This document shows positions 51,871-60,919 of a DNA stretch of 64,000 bases, piece after piece; positions within the stretch are counted from its first letter, which is position 1, and each line of letters starts with the position of its first letter. Source of the stretch: Pseudorhodoferax aquiterrae (GTDB lineage Bacteria > Pseudomonadota > Gammaproteobacteria > Burkholderiales > Burkholderiaceae_C); the NCBI RefSeq assembly GCF_014652235.1, contig NZ_BMYK01000023.1, forward strand, positions 46,196 through 110,195, in the 5' to 3' direction. The translations under genes were made by a program, and so were the position numbers. The notes under the pieces were generated by a model. It saw only the letters and a program-made list of their open reading frames with translations. It made no database searches and was not told the origin of the DNA.

Positions 51871-53031
51871 ATGTTCCACCGTCGCCACCTGCTCGCCGCC
51901 AGCGCCCTCGGCCTGGCCCTGCCCCGCGCCTTCGCTGCGCAGGACCCCGTCCGCATCGGTCTCATCGCCGAGATGTCCGGCCCCTTCGCCGAGTTCGGCC
52001 GCCAGATGCAGGCCGGCATCGCGGTCTACCAGAAGCAGTTCGGCGACAGCGTCGCGGGCCGCAAGGTCGAGGTGATCGTCAAGGACGTGGCCGGCCCCAA
52101 CCCCGAGCTGGCCAAGCGCCACGCGCAGGAACTCATCGTGCGCGACAAGGTCAGCGTGCTGGCCGGCTTCGGCTTCACGCCCAATGCGCTGTCGGTCGCG
52201 CCCATTGCCACGCAGGCCAAGGTGCCCATGGTGGTCATGAACGCGGCCGCGGCCAGGCTGACCGAGAAGTCGCCCTTCATGGTGCGCACCTCGTTCGACT
52301 ACCCCAACACCGTGCCGCCCATCGCGCAATGGGCCGCGCAGAAGGGCTCGAAGAAGGCCTACGTGATCGTGGCCGACTACGCGCCCGGCCACGACGCCGA
52401 GGCCGCCTTCCTGGCTGCCTACAAGGCCACGGGCGGCGAGATCGTGGGCAGCGTGCGCACGCCGCTGGTCACGCTGGACTTCTCGCCCTACATGCAGCGT
52501 GTGAAGGACGCCAGGCCCGATCTGCTGTTCGCCTTCGTCAATGGCGGCGACGTGGCGCCGGCCTTCATCCGCGAGTACCGAGAAAAGGGCCTGGAGCAGG
52601 CCGGCATCCAGCTCGTGGGCACGGGCGACATCGTCGACGAGGCCATCATCGAGACCATCGGCGAGCGCGCACTGGGGCTGACCACGGTCTACCCCTATTC
52701 CATGCACCACAAGTCGGAACTGAACGCCCGCTTCGTGCGCGACTTCAAGACCCAGCGCGACGCCAAGGCGCGGCCCACCATCATGGCCGTGGCCGCCTAC
52801 GACGGCATGGCCGCCATCTACGCGGCCCTGCAGAAGGCCGGCGGCAACGCCGACGGCGCCGCGCTGCTGCAGGCCATGCAGGGCCTGCAGCTGGACAGCC
52901 CGCGCGGGCGCATCGCCATCGACGCGAAGACGCGCGACATCGTGCAGGACCAGTACATCCGCCGCGTCGAAAAGGTCGGCGAGGTGCTGGCCAACGTGGA
53001 ATTCGAGACCTACCCGGCGACCAAGGGATGA
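51871..53031 (+). CDS. HAAT ABC substrate-binding protein 2
   Basis: A 386-residue receptor similar in architecture to the first one at 47270: the mature start VRIGLIAEMSGPFAEFGRQMQAGIAVYQ, the family pair PNPELAKRHAQELIVRDKV, and the C-terminal DSPRGRIAIDAKTRDIVQDQYIRRVEKVGE. A basic signal peptide ends RAFA. Two receptors in one operon probably feed the same permease with different ligands, or one senses and the other transports. It directly overlaps the amidase start (ATGA). Confidence 0.92.
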   Translation: MFHRRHLLAASALGLALPRAFAAQDPVRIGLIAEMSGPFAEFGRQMQAGIAVYQKQFGDSVAGRKVEVIVKDVAGPNPELAKRHAQELIVRDKVSVLAGFGFTPNALSVAPIATQAKVPMVVMNAAAARLTEKSPFMVRTSFDYPNTVPPIAQWAAQKGSKKAYVIVADYAPGHDAEAAFLAAYKATGGEIVGSVRTPLVTLDFSPYMQRVKDARPDLLFAFVNGGDVAPAFIREYREKGLEQAGIQLVGTGDIVDEAIIETIGERALGLTTVYPYSMHHKSELNARFVRDFKTQRDAKARPTIMAVAAYDGMAAIYAALQKAGGNADGAALLQAMQGLQLDSPRGRIAIDAKTRDIVQDQYIRRVEKVGEVLANVEFETYPATKG

Positions 53032-54389
53032 GCGCCCAGGCCCTGAAGCTGGACATCGGTGCGCTGACCGCCGCCTACGCGCGCGGCGTGCACGAGCCTG
53101 TGACCGTGCTGCAGGCCCTGCTGGCCGAGGTCGGTGCCGACGCGCAGGGCCTCAACGCCTTCTGCCACCTGGATGCCGAAGGCGCGCTGGCCCAGGCGCA
53201 GGCCTCGGCCGCGCGCTGGCAGGCCGGCCGGGCACTGGGCCCGCTGGATGGCGTGCCGGTCTCCATCAAGGACCTGCTGCCCGTGGCGGGCTGGCCCACG
53301 CGGCGCGGCTCGCTGTCCACGGCCGGCGACCCGCCCGCCGCGCAGGACGCACCGCTCGTGGCCCAGCTGCGCGCGGCCGGCGCTGTGCTGTTCGGCAAGA
53401 CCACGACCACCGAGTTCGGCTGGACCATCGAAAGCAGCAACCCGCACGCCGGCACCACGCGCAACCCGCGTGATGCGTCGCGCTGCGCAGGCGGCTCCAG
53501 CAGCGGCGCGGCCGCCCAGGTGGCCGCCGGCTGGGGCCCGCTGGCCGTGGGCAGCGACGCGGGCGGCTCGGTGCGCATCCCCGCCGCCTGGTGCGGTGTG
53601 GTCGGCTTCAAGCCGACCTTCGGCGCGATCCCAGCGGCGCCGCAGAGCGCCTTCGCCGAGTTCGCGCACTTCGGCCCGCTCACGCGCAGCGTGGCCGATT
53701 GCGCGCGCGCCATGGCCGTGCTGGGCCAAGCCGACGCACGCGACCCGGCCTCGCTGTACCCGCGCACGCCCGCGCAGCGTCCGGCGCAGCTGCGCATCGG
53801 CTGGAGCCTGGCGCTGGGCGCGCCGACCCCGCTGGACCCGGCCATCGCCCGGGCCCTGCAGGCGCTGCTGGAGCGTCTGGCCGCGGCCGGCCACCAACTG
53901 GTGGCGCTGCCGGCGCTGGGCCTGGACGCCGACCAGGCCATGTGGACCGTCTGGCAGTCGCGCGTGCACGAGTCCTTCGTCGACTGGAGCGACGCGCAGC
54001 GCGCCGCGCTGGCCCCGGCGCTGCAGCGCCTGTGGGAACAGGGCGCCGAAGTCGCGCCCGCGCGGCTGGCGCGCGCCCGTGCCCAGTTGCGCGGCCTGGC
54101 CGGCGCGCTGGCCCAGCAGTTCGCCGGCATCGACGTGCTGCTGACGCCGGCCGCACCGACCGTGGCGCCACCTCTACCTGCGGCGCCGGACACGCAGCCG
54201 CGCAACTGGTTCGCCGGCAACGGCTACTGCTACCCCTTCAACCTCACGCAGCAGCCGGCGCTGAGCCTGCCGCTGGGGCGCGACGCGCAGGGCCTGCCGT
54301 TCGGGCTGCAGGTGGTGGGGCGGCGCTATGCGGACGAGCTGGTGCTGCATGTGGGGCGGGTGGTCGAAGGGATGCTGGCGGCGGGGTGA
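53028..54389 (+). CDS. Amidase-signature amidohydrolase
   Basis: A 453-residue amidase-signature enzyme with the Ser-cisSer-Lys triad: Lys81 (SIKDLLPV), the cis-Ser in GGSSSG (155-160) and nucleophile Ser181 (GSDAGGSVRIP). It hydrolyses an amide to acid and amine or ammonia in the cytoplasm. As the last gene of the oxygenase/ligase operon, coupled to receptor 2, it could release the oxidised product from its gamma-glutamyl amide, or convert an imported amide before glutamylation. The pocket cannot be read from sequence. Confidence 0.92.
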   Translation: MSAQALKLDIGALTAAYARGVHEPVTVLQALLAEVGADAQGLNAFCHLDAEGALAQAQASAARWQAGRALGPLDGVPVSIKDLLPVAGWPTRRGSLSTAGDPPAAQDAPLVAQLRAAGAVLFGKTTTTEFGWTIESSNPHAGTTRNPRDASRCAGGSSSGAAAQVAAGWGPLAVGSDAGGSVRIPAAWCGVVGFKPTFGAIPAAPQSAFAEFAHFGPLTRSVADCARAMAVLGQADARDPASLYPRTPAQRPAQLRIGWSLALGAPTPLDPAIARALQALLERLAAAGHQLVALPALGLDADQAMWTVWQSRVHESFVDWSDAQRAALAPALQRLWEQGAEVAPARLARARAQLRGLAGALAQQFAGIDVLLTPAAPTVAPPLPAAPDTQPRNWFAGNGYCYPFNLTQQPALSLPLGRDAQGLPFGLQVVGRRYADELVLHVGRVVEGMLAAG

Positions 54390-54425
54390 GGTGATGCGGG
54401 GAGGCCGGTGGATGACAATCCAACG

Positions 54426-55502
54426 ATGCGTCCCCGCAAGCCGTCATCCAAGAAGCCTGGCGCAGTCGCGTCCCTACCGGTGGAGTCTGCCTTCGCCGAA
54501 GTGGTACAGCTCATCGAACAGGCGCGCCAGCGCGCCTACCAGGCCGTCAACACCGAACTGGTGGGCTTGTATTGGCAGATCGGCGAGTACATCAGTGGCA
54601 AGCTGGCCGCCTCCGAATGGGGCGAAGGCGTGGTGGACAAGCTGGCAGCACACCTGGCGCGCACGCTGCCCGGGCAGCGCGGCTTCACGCGCCGCAACCT
54701 GTTCCGCATGCGCCAGTTCTTCGAGACCTACCGCGGCGATGAAGTGGTGACAGCACTGCTGACACAACTTCCATGGACGCACAACCTCCTGATCCTGAGC
54801 CAGGCCAAACGCGCGGAAGAACGAGTGTTCTACCTGCGCATGGCGATCCAGCAACGCTGGGGCAGCCGGGAGCTGGAGCGGCAGCTGCGCCTGCGCGCCT
54901 TCGAACAGGTGGTGCTGGCTGCACCAAAAGTGTCAGCAGCGCTGACACAAATCCACGGCGATGCGGCGGCGGCGGCGTTCAAGGACGCCTATGCCGTCGA
55001 ATTCCTCAATCTTCCCGCTGGCCACACCGAGGCCGACCTGCACCGCGGCCTGCTGGCCGAACTGCGCAGCTTCCTGATCGAGCTGGGACGCGATTTCTGC
55101 TTCGTCGGCTCGGAATTCCCCCTGCAGGTGGGCGGGCGGGACTTCGCCCTGGACCTGCTGTTCTTCCACCGCGGCCTGAACTGCCTGGTGGCCATCGAGC
55201 TCAAGGTCGACCGCTTCGAGCCGGAACATCTGGGCAAGCTCAACTTCTACCTCGAAGCGCTGGACCGTGACGTGAAGAAGCCGCACGAGAACCCGGCGAT
55301 CGGCCTGCTGCTGTGCGCGAGCAAGGACGCGGAGGTGGTGGAGTACGCACTGAGCCGCACGCTGTCGCCCGCGCTGGTCGCGCAGTACCAGACGCAGCTG
55401 CCAGACCGGCAGCTGCTGGCGGCGAAGCTGCACGAGTTCTATGCGCTGAGCGCGCCCGAGGCGACGACATCCAAGCGCCCGCGCACGCGGCGCACGCCAT
55501 GA
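54426..55502 (+). CDS. YhcG-type PDDEXK nuclease (DUF1016)
   Basis: A 358-residue protein with the YhcG layout: the N-terminal DUF1016 helical domain (VVQLIEQARQRAYQAVNTELVGLYWQIGEYI, GFTRRNLFRMRQFFETY) and a C-terminal PD-(D/E)xK nuclease domain with Asp243 (FALDLLFF), Glu258 and Lys260 (VAIELKVDRF), then KLNFYLEALDRDVKK. All catalytic residues are present. ATG 54426 is preferred over a GTG at 54408. YhcG-type proteins are found as stand-alone genes or near defence and mobile elements; the role is uncertain. It is flanked by unrelated metabolic genes, which suggests transfer. Confidence 0.88.
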   Translation: MRPRKPSSKKPGAVASLPVESAFAEVVQLIEQARQRAYQAVNTELVGLYWQIGEYISGKLAASEWGEGVVDKLAAHLARTLPGQRGFTRRNLFRMRQFFETYRGDEVVTALLTQLPWTHNLLILSQAKRAEERVFYLRMAIQQRWGSRELERQLRLRAFEQVVLAAPKVSAALTQIHGDAAAAAFKDAYAVEFLNLPAGHTEADLHRGLLAELRSFLIELGRDFCFVGSEFPLQVGGRDFALDLLFFHRGLNCLVAIELKVDRFEPEHLGKLNFYLEALDRDVKKPHENPAIGLLLCASKDAEVVEYALSRTLSPALVAQYQTQLPDRQLLAAKLHEFYALSAPEATTSKRPRTRRTP

Positions 55503-55605
55503 CCGCGGCACCGCGCAGAGCCTGAGCGCAACGCAGGAGGATTCGGGCAGCGCCACAATCGCGCCCCGCACCCCGTTCCCTTCGGCCCGCACCGCCGCCT
55601 CCCGC

Positions 55606-56814
55606 ATGTCCGCCCCGCCTGCCGCGCCCGCCTCCTCCCCCGCGTTCTCCTTCCGCCGCATCGCCATCCCCGCCTTCGGCCCCTCGCTGCTGTTCGGCCT
55701 GGGCGAGGGCGCGATCCTGCCGATCGTGCCGCTCATGGTGCGCGAGATGGGCGGCTCCGTGCCCGCCGCTGCGCTGATGGTCACGCTGATCGGCCTGGGC
55801 TCGCTGCTCAGCAACATCCCGGCCTCGCTGCTCACCATGCGCTGGGGCGAACGCGGCGCCATCGTCGCCGCCGGCCTGTGGAGCGCGCTGGGCATGGCGA
55901 TCTGCGTGTTCACGGGGCACCTGGCGCTGTTCGCGCTGGGCTGCTTCATGGTGGGCATGTCGCAGGCCGTCTACAACCTCGCGCGCCAGAGCTACATGAC
56001 CGAGGCCGTGCCGCTGCAGTACCGTGCCCGCGCGCTGTCCACGCTGGGCGGCGTGATGCGCATCGGCATGTTTGTCGGCCCCTTCCTCGGCGCGGCGGCC
56101 GTGCATGCCTTCGGCCTGTCGGGCGCCTACGGCGTGGGCATCGCGGGCGTGCTGGCCGCGGCGGCCCTGGGCTCGCGCGTGCCCGATCTCGAAGTGCCCA
56201 AGGCGCCGCCGGGGCAGGCCGCACCGGCCGCCACCAGCATCGCTTCCACGCTGCGCGACCACCGCCGCACCTTCCTCACGCTGGGCCTGGGCGTCACGCT
56301 GCTGAGCGCCGTGCGCGCCTCGCGCCAGGTCGTGATCCCGCTGTGGGCCGACCACCTGATGCTGGCGCCAGCCGTGGCCTCGCTGGTCTACGGCCTGGCC
56401 GGCGGCATCGACATGCTGGTGTTCTACCCGGCGGGCAAGCTCATGGACCTCAAGGGCCGGCGCTGGGTCGCCGTGCCGTCCATGGTCATCATGGGCCTGG
56501 GCCTGCTGGCGATGCCATTCACCACCGGGTTCAACACGCTGCTGGCCGCGGCGCTGGCCATCGGTTTTGGCAACGGCATCGGCTCGGGGCTGATCATGAC
56601 GCTGGGCGCCGACCACTCGCCGCGCCACGGCCGCGCGCACTTCCTGGGCGTGTGGCGGCTGATGGCCGACATCGGCTCGTCCAGCGGCCCGGCGCTGCTG
56701 TCCTTCCTGGCCGGCGCGCTGTCGCTGGGCTGGGGCATCGCGAGCATCGGCCTGGTGGCCTTCGCGGCGGCCGGCGTGCTGGCGCACTTCATCCCGGCGC
56801 GCGTGCCACGCTGA
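55606..56814 (+). CDS. MFS transporter
   Basis: A 402-residue protein with about 12 membrane helices: [20 protein letters not shown] at the start and [14 protein letters not shown] as the first-loop GxxGxR-like motif, with a matching [17 protein letters not shown] in the second half. It resembles drug- or sugar-efflux carriers. A 103-base gap follows the YhcG gene. It is convergent with the LysR gene at 56818. The substrate is unknown. Confidence 0.87.
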   Translation: MSAPPAAPASSPAFSFRRIAIPAFGPSLLFGLGEGAILPIVPLMVREMGGSVPAAALMVTLIGLGSLLSNIPASLLTMRWGERGAIVAAGLWSALGMAICVFTGHLALFALGCFMVGMSQAVYNLARQSYMTEAVPLQYRARALSTLGGVMRIGMFVGPFLGAAAVHAFGLSGAYGVGIAGVLAAAALGSRVPDLEVPKAPPGQAAPAATSIASTLRDHRRTFLTLGLGVTLLSAVRASRQVVIPLWADHLMLAPAVASLVYGLAGGIDMLVFYPAGKLMDLKGRRWVAVPSMVIMGLGLLAMPFTTGFNTLLAAALAIGFGNGIGSGLIMTLGADHSPRHGRAHFLGVWRLMADIGSSSGPALLSFLAGALSLGWGIASIGLVAFAAAGVLAHFIPARVPR

Positions 56815-56817
56815 GGC

Positions 56818-57717
56818 TTAGTCGGACGTGCCGGGAAAGCCGCGCAGGTATGCCTGGAGCGCCGCGATCGCGTGGCGCACCTTGGCCGGCTTGGCGTCGC
56901 GCTGCGGCGTCACGGCCCACAACGGCATGGGTGGCACACGCCAGGCGGGCAAGACCTGCACCAACCGCCGCGCCTGCAGATCCTCGTCAGCCTCGGTGCC
57001 GACCACGAAGGCCAGACCCAGGCCCGACACGCACAGCTGTTGCAGCGAGATCTGGCTGTTGCTCGTGATGCGCGGCACGACCTCGATGGACTCGGTCACG
57101 TCGTCGGGCCCGGTCATCTGCACAGGCATGGCGCGGCGGCCGCGAGGCGTCAGCCACTGGTGCGACGGCAGTTCGTGCGGCGACTGCGGCACACCCGCAC
57201 GCGCAAGGTAGGCCGGCGCCGCGCACAGCAACAGCGCGACGCCGCACAGGCGTTTGGCGCTCCAACCCGAGTCCGCCATCTCGCCGACGCGGATGGCCAG
57301 GTCGATGCGCGCATCGACAAGGTCGATCATGCGGTCGTCGATCTCCAGGTGCAGGCGCAGCGCGGCATGGTCGGCCAGCAACGGTGCCAGGGCAGGCGCC
57401 ACACAGCGCGCGAATCCCACCGGCGCCGACATGCGCAGCTCGCCCTCGGGCGCATCGCGCGCCAGCGCGAGCTGCTGGCGCGCCCGCGTGGCCGTGGCCG
57501 TCAGCGCCGCGCAGTGCTCGGCCAGGTTGCGGCCGGCTTCGGTCAGGCCGAGCTTGCGCGTGGAACGGTGCAGCAAGGTGACGCCATGGCGCTGCTCGAG
57601 CGCGCGCAGCTGCTGGCTCACGGCCGAGGTGCTGATGCCCAGGTGCCGCGCGGCCGCGCTCAGCGAGCCCGCGCGCACCACCTCGGCGAACAGCGCGAAG
57701 TGCTTGAGGTCGTCCAT
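56818..57717 (-). CDS. LysR-family transcriptional regulator
   Basis: A 299-residue LysR protein with the winged HTH MDDLKHFALFAEVVRAGSLSAAARHLGISTSAVSQQLRALEQRHGVTLLHRS and an effector domain from about residue 90. The CrgA/PA1141-like end GLAFVVGTEADEDLQARRLVQVLPAW is seen in regulators of dehydrogenases. It is divergent from the NmrA-like gene (114-base gap), its likely target. The frame open far upstream on this strand is a shadow. Confidence 0.92.
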   Translation of the reverse strand: MDDLKHFALFAEVVRAGSLSAAARHLGISTSAVSQQLRALEQRHGVTLLHRSTRKLGLTEAGRNLAEHCAALTATATRARQQLALARDAPEGELRMSAPVGFARCVAPALAPLLADHAALRLHLEIDDRMIDLVDARIDLAIRVGEMADSGWSAKRLCGVALLLCAAPAYLARAGVPQSPHELPSHQWLTPRGRRAMPVQMTGPDDVTESIEVVPRITSNSQISLQQLCVSGLGLAFVVGTEADEDLQARRLVQVLPAWRVPPMPLWAVTPQRDAKPAKVRHAIAALQAYLRGFPGTSD

Positions 57718-57831
57718 CGTGAAGCCCAGCTTAACGCAGCTTGCACGCCGTGGCGACTTCCGCCAATGACAGGCGCACCGTACCGTAGACGCCTCATTCA
57801 TCTGCACTTCAATATCGGAAAGGACCATGCC

Positions 57832-58665
57832 ATGCAGAACATTCTCGTCCTGGGTGCCAGCGGCACCGTGGGTTCCCTGCTCGTGCCGGCGCTGGTCGCG
57901 GCCGGCCAGCGCGTGCGCGCCGCCTCGCGCCACGCCAGGCCCTTCGCGGGCGCCGAGGCGGCGCGCTTCGACTTCGCCGATCCGGCCACGCTGGGGCCGG
58001 CCCTGGACGGCATCGACAGCCTCTACCTGCTGATGCCGGCCGACAACCTGCAGGTGGAGCAGTACCTGCTGCCCGTCATCGCCGCGGCCGCAGCGCGCGG
58101 CGTGAAGACCGTGCTGCAGTCCGTCATGGGCGTGGAGCACGAGCCGCAGAACCCCTACCGCCAGGTGGAGCTGGCCATGCAGCGCGCGTTGCCGTCCGCC
58201 GTGGTCCTGCGCCCCAACTGGTTCGCCGACAACTTCCACGGCATGTGGGCACCCGCCGTGGCGCAGGGCGTCATCGCGCTGCCGGCCGGCACGGGCGCGT
58301 CGAGCTTCATCGATGCGCGCGACATCGCGGCCTGCGCGCTGGCCGCGCTGACCAGCACCCGCTTCAACGGCCAGGCCTTCACGCTGACCGGGCCGCAGGC
58401 GCTGGACTACGGCGCGGCCGCCGCGCTGCTGTCGCAGGCCGCCGGCCGGCGCATCGTCTACCAGGCCATCGACGACGCGCGCTTCGTGGCCAACCTGCAG
58501 GCCGCTGGCGTTCCCGCAGACCATGGCCGCATGCTGGCCGGGCTGTTCGCGGCCGTGCGCGCGGGCCAAACCGCCCAGGTCAGCGACGCGGTCGAGCGCA
58601 TGACGGGGCGGCCGGCACGGACGCTGGCGCAGTACATGGCGGACCACGCCGGCGCGTTCCGCTGA
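57832..58665 (+). CDS. NmrA/QOR2-like NAD(P)H-binding protein
   Basis: A 277-residue atypical SDR: LVLGASGTVGSLLVPALVAAGQRVRAASRH at the N-terminus, DSLYLLMPADN, VVLRPNWFADNFHG and TGASSFIDARDIAACA. It lacks the Tyr-x3-Lys pair, as expected for NmrA-like proteins, which act as redox sensors or quinone reductases. AAAGGA precedes ATG 57832; the ATG five bases earlier is in another frame. It is divergent from the LysR gene. Confidence 0.88.
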   Translation: MQNILVLGASGTVGSLLVPALVAAGQRVRAASRHARPFAGAEAARFDFADPATLGPALDGIDSLYLLMPADNLQVEQYLLPVIAAAAARGVKTVLQSVMGVEHEPQNPYRQVELAMQRALPSAVVLRPNWFADNFHGMWAPAVAQGVIALPAGTGASSFIDARDIAACALAALTSTRFNGQAFTLTGPQALDYGAAAALLSQAAGRRIVYQAIDDARFVANLQAAGVPADHGRMLAGLFAAVRAGQTAQVSDAVERMTGRPARTLAQYMADHAGAFR

Positions 58666-58680
58666 GGCGGCCGCGCCGGA

Positions 58681-59574
58681 TCAGCGCTCACGCGACTGCG
58701 CGCGCAGCATCTGGGCGAAGGCCTGGGCCGCTGGCGACAGCGCCAGGCTGCGGCGCTGGTAGACGAAGAACTCCCGGTTCAGCGCCGGCGCGCGCAGCGG
58801 CAGGAAGCGGATGCCGAAGTTGGCGGCGAAGCTGCGCGCGTAGTCCGGCACCATGGCCACGCCGAGCCCGGCGCCGACCAGCGCCAGCGCGGTCGTGAGG
58901 TAGCGCACCTCGGTCGCGGTCTGCATCGAGAGCGAGGCATCGTGTTCCTGCAGGCGCTGCTCCACATAGCGGCTGAAATCACCCGAGTACACCACCCAGC
59001 GCTCGCCCTGCAGCTCGCGCCACTGCACGGCCTCGCGGCCGGCCAGCGGGTGCGCGGCGGCACAGACCAGGCGCATGGGCACGTGCATGAGGAAGCTGCG
59101 CGTGACGTCCTCGCCGATGGCGCGCTCCGGGCCGATTCCCAGCTCGGCGTCGCCGCGGCGCACCGTGCCCACGATGTCGTCGGCCGAGCCGTCGACGATG
59201 CGCAGGCCCACCTGCGGGTGCGCGCGCTCGAACCGCGCCAGCGCGCCGGCCACCCAGGTGCAGGCCATCAGCTGCGGCGCCACCACGCGCAGCACGCCGC
59301 TTTTCAAGCTGCGCAGGTCGCCCGCGCCCTCCTCGATCTGGCGCAGGTCGTCGAGCATGCGCCGCGCCAGCGGCAGCAGCTGCTGGCCGGCCTCGGTCAG
59401 CGTGACGGCATGGCGCGTGCGGTCGAACAGCTTGACGCCCAACTCTTCCTCGAGCTGCTGCACCAGCATGCTGACGGCCGACTGGGTCAGGTGCAGCTGG
59501 CGCGCGGCCAGCGTGAAGCTTGCGCTGCGTGCCACGACCGAGAACGCACGCATCTGGCGGAGGGTGATGTTCAT
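58681..59574 (-). CDS. LysR-family transcriptional regulator
   Basis: A 297-residue regulator with the HTH MNITLRQMRAFSVVARSASFTLAARQLHLTQSAVSMLVQQLEEELGVKLFDRT and a CysB-like effector domain (LRIVDGSADDIVGTVRRGDAELGIG). It is divergent from the D-amino-acid dehydrogenase-like gene with a 108-base gap containing ATCAG-AAATC-CTGAT, and probably controls the oxidase/hydantoinase/receptor operon. The starting Met at 59574 matches the family. Confidence 0.92.
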   Translation of the reverse strand: MNITLRQMRAFSVVARSASFTLAARQLHLTQSAVSMLVQQLEEELGVKLFDRTRHAVTLTEAGQQLLPLARRMLDDLRQIEEGAGDLRSLKSGVLRVVAPQLMACTWVAGALARFERAHPQVGLRIVDGSADDIVGTVRRGDAELGIGPERAIGEDVTRSFLMHVPMRLVCAAAHPLAGREAVQWRELQGERWVVYSGDFSRYVEQRLQEHDASLSMQTATEVRYLTTALALVGAGLGVAMVPDYARSFAANFGIRFLPLRAPALNREFFVYQRRSLALSPAAQAFAQMLRAQSRER

Positions 59575-59608
59575 GGCCGCACCATTGTGGCGCCGACGCG
59601 GCCTGTGA

Positions 59609-59623
59609 ATCAGAAATCCTGAT
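59609..59623. promoter_or_regulatory. LysR box candidate (ATCAG-AAATC-CTGAT)
   Basis: A perfect dyad with a five-base centre lies in an AT-rich stretch between the regulator and the oxidase gene, 60 bases before the oxidase start. Its form (T-N11-A within TCAG..CTGA) suits LysR binding. Confidence 0.55.
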
Positions 59624-59682
59624 GCACAAATCAAATGAATTCGTTGGCCTGATGTGCTCAGGGCTCGCACAATCCGCCGCCT

Positions 59683-60918
59683 ATGCATGTCGCCATCATC
59701 GGGACCGGCATCGTCGGCACCTGCACCGCCGCCTGGCTGCAGCGCGACGGTCACCAGGTCACCTTCTTCGATCCGCTGGAGCCAGGCGAGGCCTGCTCTT
59801 TCGGCAACGCGGGCTCGCTCTCGCCCAGCGCCTGCCTGCCCGTGGGCATGCCGGGCATGGCCAAGCGCGTGCCGAACTGGCTGCTCGACCCACTGGGTCC
59901 GCTCACGGTGCGCTGGCGCCATGCGCCGCTGGTCCTGCCCTGGCTGGTGCGCATGCTGCGGCATTCCTCCCGCGAGGAGGTCACGCGCATCGCCACCGCC
60001 TTGCGCAGCCTGCTCGTGCCCATCTTCGACTGCTATGGCCCGCTGCTGCAGGACGCCCAGGCGACGGATCTGGTGCGCCGCAGCGGCTGCCTCTACGTCT
60101 ACTCCTCGCGCGAGAAGGCCGCGCAATGGGCCTGGGGCATGAACCTGCGCCGCTCGCTGGGCGTGCAGATGCGCGACGTGGAGCAGGACGAGCTGGAGGA
60201 GCTGGAGCCCGACCTCAAGGGCCGCTTTCGCTTCGGCATCCTGGCGCCCGAGAACGGCTCCACCACCGACCCCTCGGCCCTGGTCAAGGCCCTGCACGCG
60301 CATTGCATGGCGCAGGGGGCCGTTCACCTGCGCAAGCGCGTGGCCGGCTTCGAGCGCCAGGGCCGGCGCATCACGGGCGTGCGCACCGAGGAAGGCGCCT
60401 GCCTGCCCGTCGACGGCGTGGTGGTGGCGGCCGGCGCCTGGTCGGGCCCGCTCGCGGCCCAGCTGGGTTCGCGCGTGCCGCTGGAGACGCAGCGCGGCTA
60501 CCACGTCACGGTGCGCAGCTCCAACCTGCGGCTGCGCCACACCGTGATGGCGGTGGAGAACAACCTCATGGTCAACCCCATGGCCATGGGCCTGCGGCTG
60601 GCCGGCACGGTGGAGTTCGCGGGCCTGAAGGCGCCGCCGCGTTACGAGCGTGCGCAGGCCTTGCTGCGCCTGGGCCGCCAGCTGTTCCCGCACCTGGACA
60701 CCAGCGAGACCACGCAGTGGATGGGCCACCGGCCCTGCCTGCCCGACAGCCTGCCCGTCGTGGGCCGCGCCCGCCACGCCGACAACGCCTGGCTGGCCTT
60801 CGGCCACGGCCACATGGGCATGTGCATGGGCGCGAGCACGGGGCGCGAGGTGGCGCACCTCGTGGCGGGCCGGCCCACGCAGGTCGATCTCACGCCGTTC
60901 CGACCGGACCGCTTCTGA
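59683..60918 (+). CDS. FAD-dependent D-amino acid dehydrogenase-like oxidoreductase (DadA-like)
   Basis: A 411-residue DAO-fold flavoprotein: FAD motif GTGIVGTCTAAW at residues 7-18, SFGNAGSLSPSACLP, GSTTDPSALVKALHAHC, VVAAGAWSG, and the final GHGHMGMCMGASTGREVA. These are DadA-family landmarks, so it should oxidatively deaminate a D-amino acid or cyclic imino acid and pass electrons to the respiratory chain. The hydantoinase-like gene begins one base after its stop. Together they suggest catabolism of a D-amino acid, 5-oxoproline or hydantoin-derived compound. Regulation by the divergent LysR is likely. Confidence 0.9.
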   Translation: MHVAIIGTGIVGTCTAAWLQRDGHQVTFFDPLEPGEACSFGNAGSLSPSACLPVGMPGMAKRVPNWLLDPLGPLTVRWRHAPLVLPWLVRMLRHSSREEVTRIATALRSLLVPIFDCYGPLLQDAQATDLVRRSGCLYVYSSREKAAQWAWGMNLRRSLGVQMRDVEQDELEELEPDLKGRFRFGILAPENGSTTDPSALVKALHAHCMAQGAVHLRKRVAGFERQGRRITGVRTEEGACLPVDGVVVAAGAWSGPLAAQLGSRVPLETQRGYHVTVRSSNLRLRHTVMAVENNLMVNPMAMGLRLAGTVEFAGLKAPPRYERAQALLRLGRQLFPHLDTSETTQWMGHRPCLPDSLPVVGRARHADNAWLAFGHGHMGMCMGASTGREVAHLVAGRPTQVDLTPFRPDRF

Positions 60919-60919
60919 G

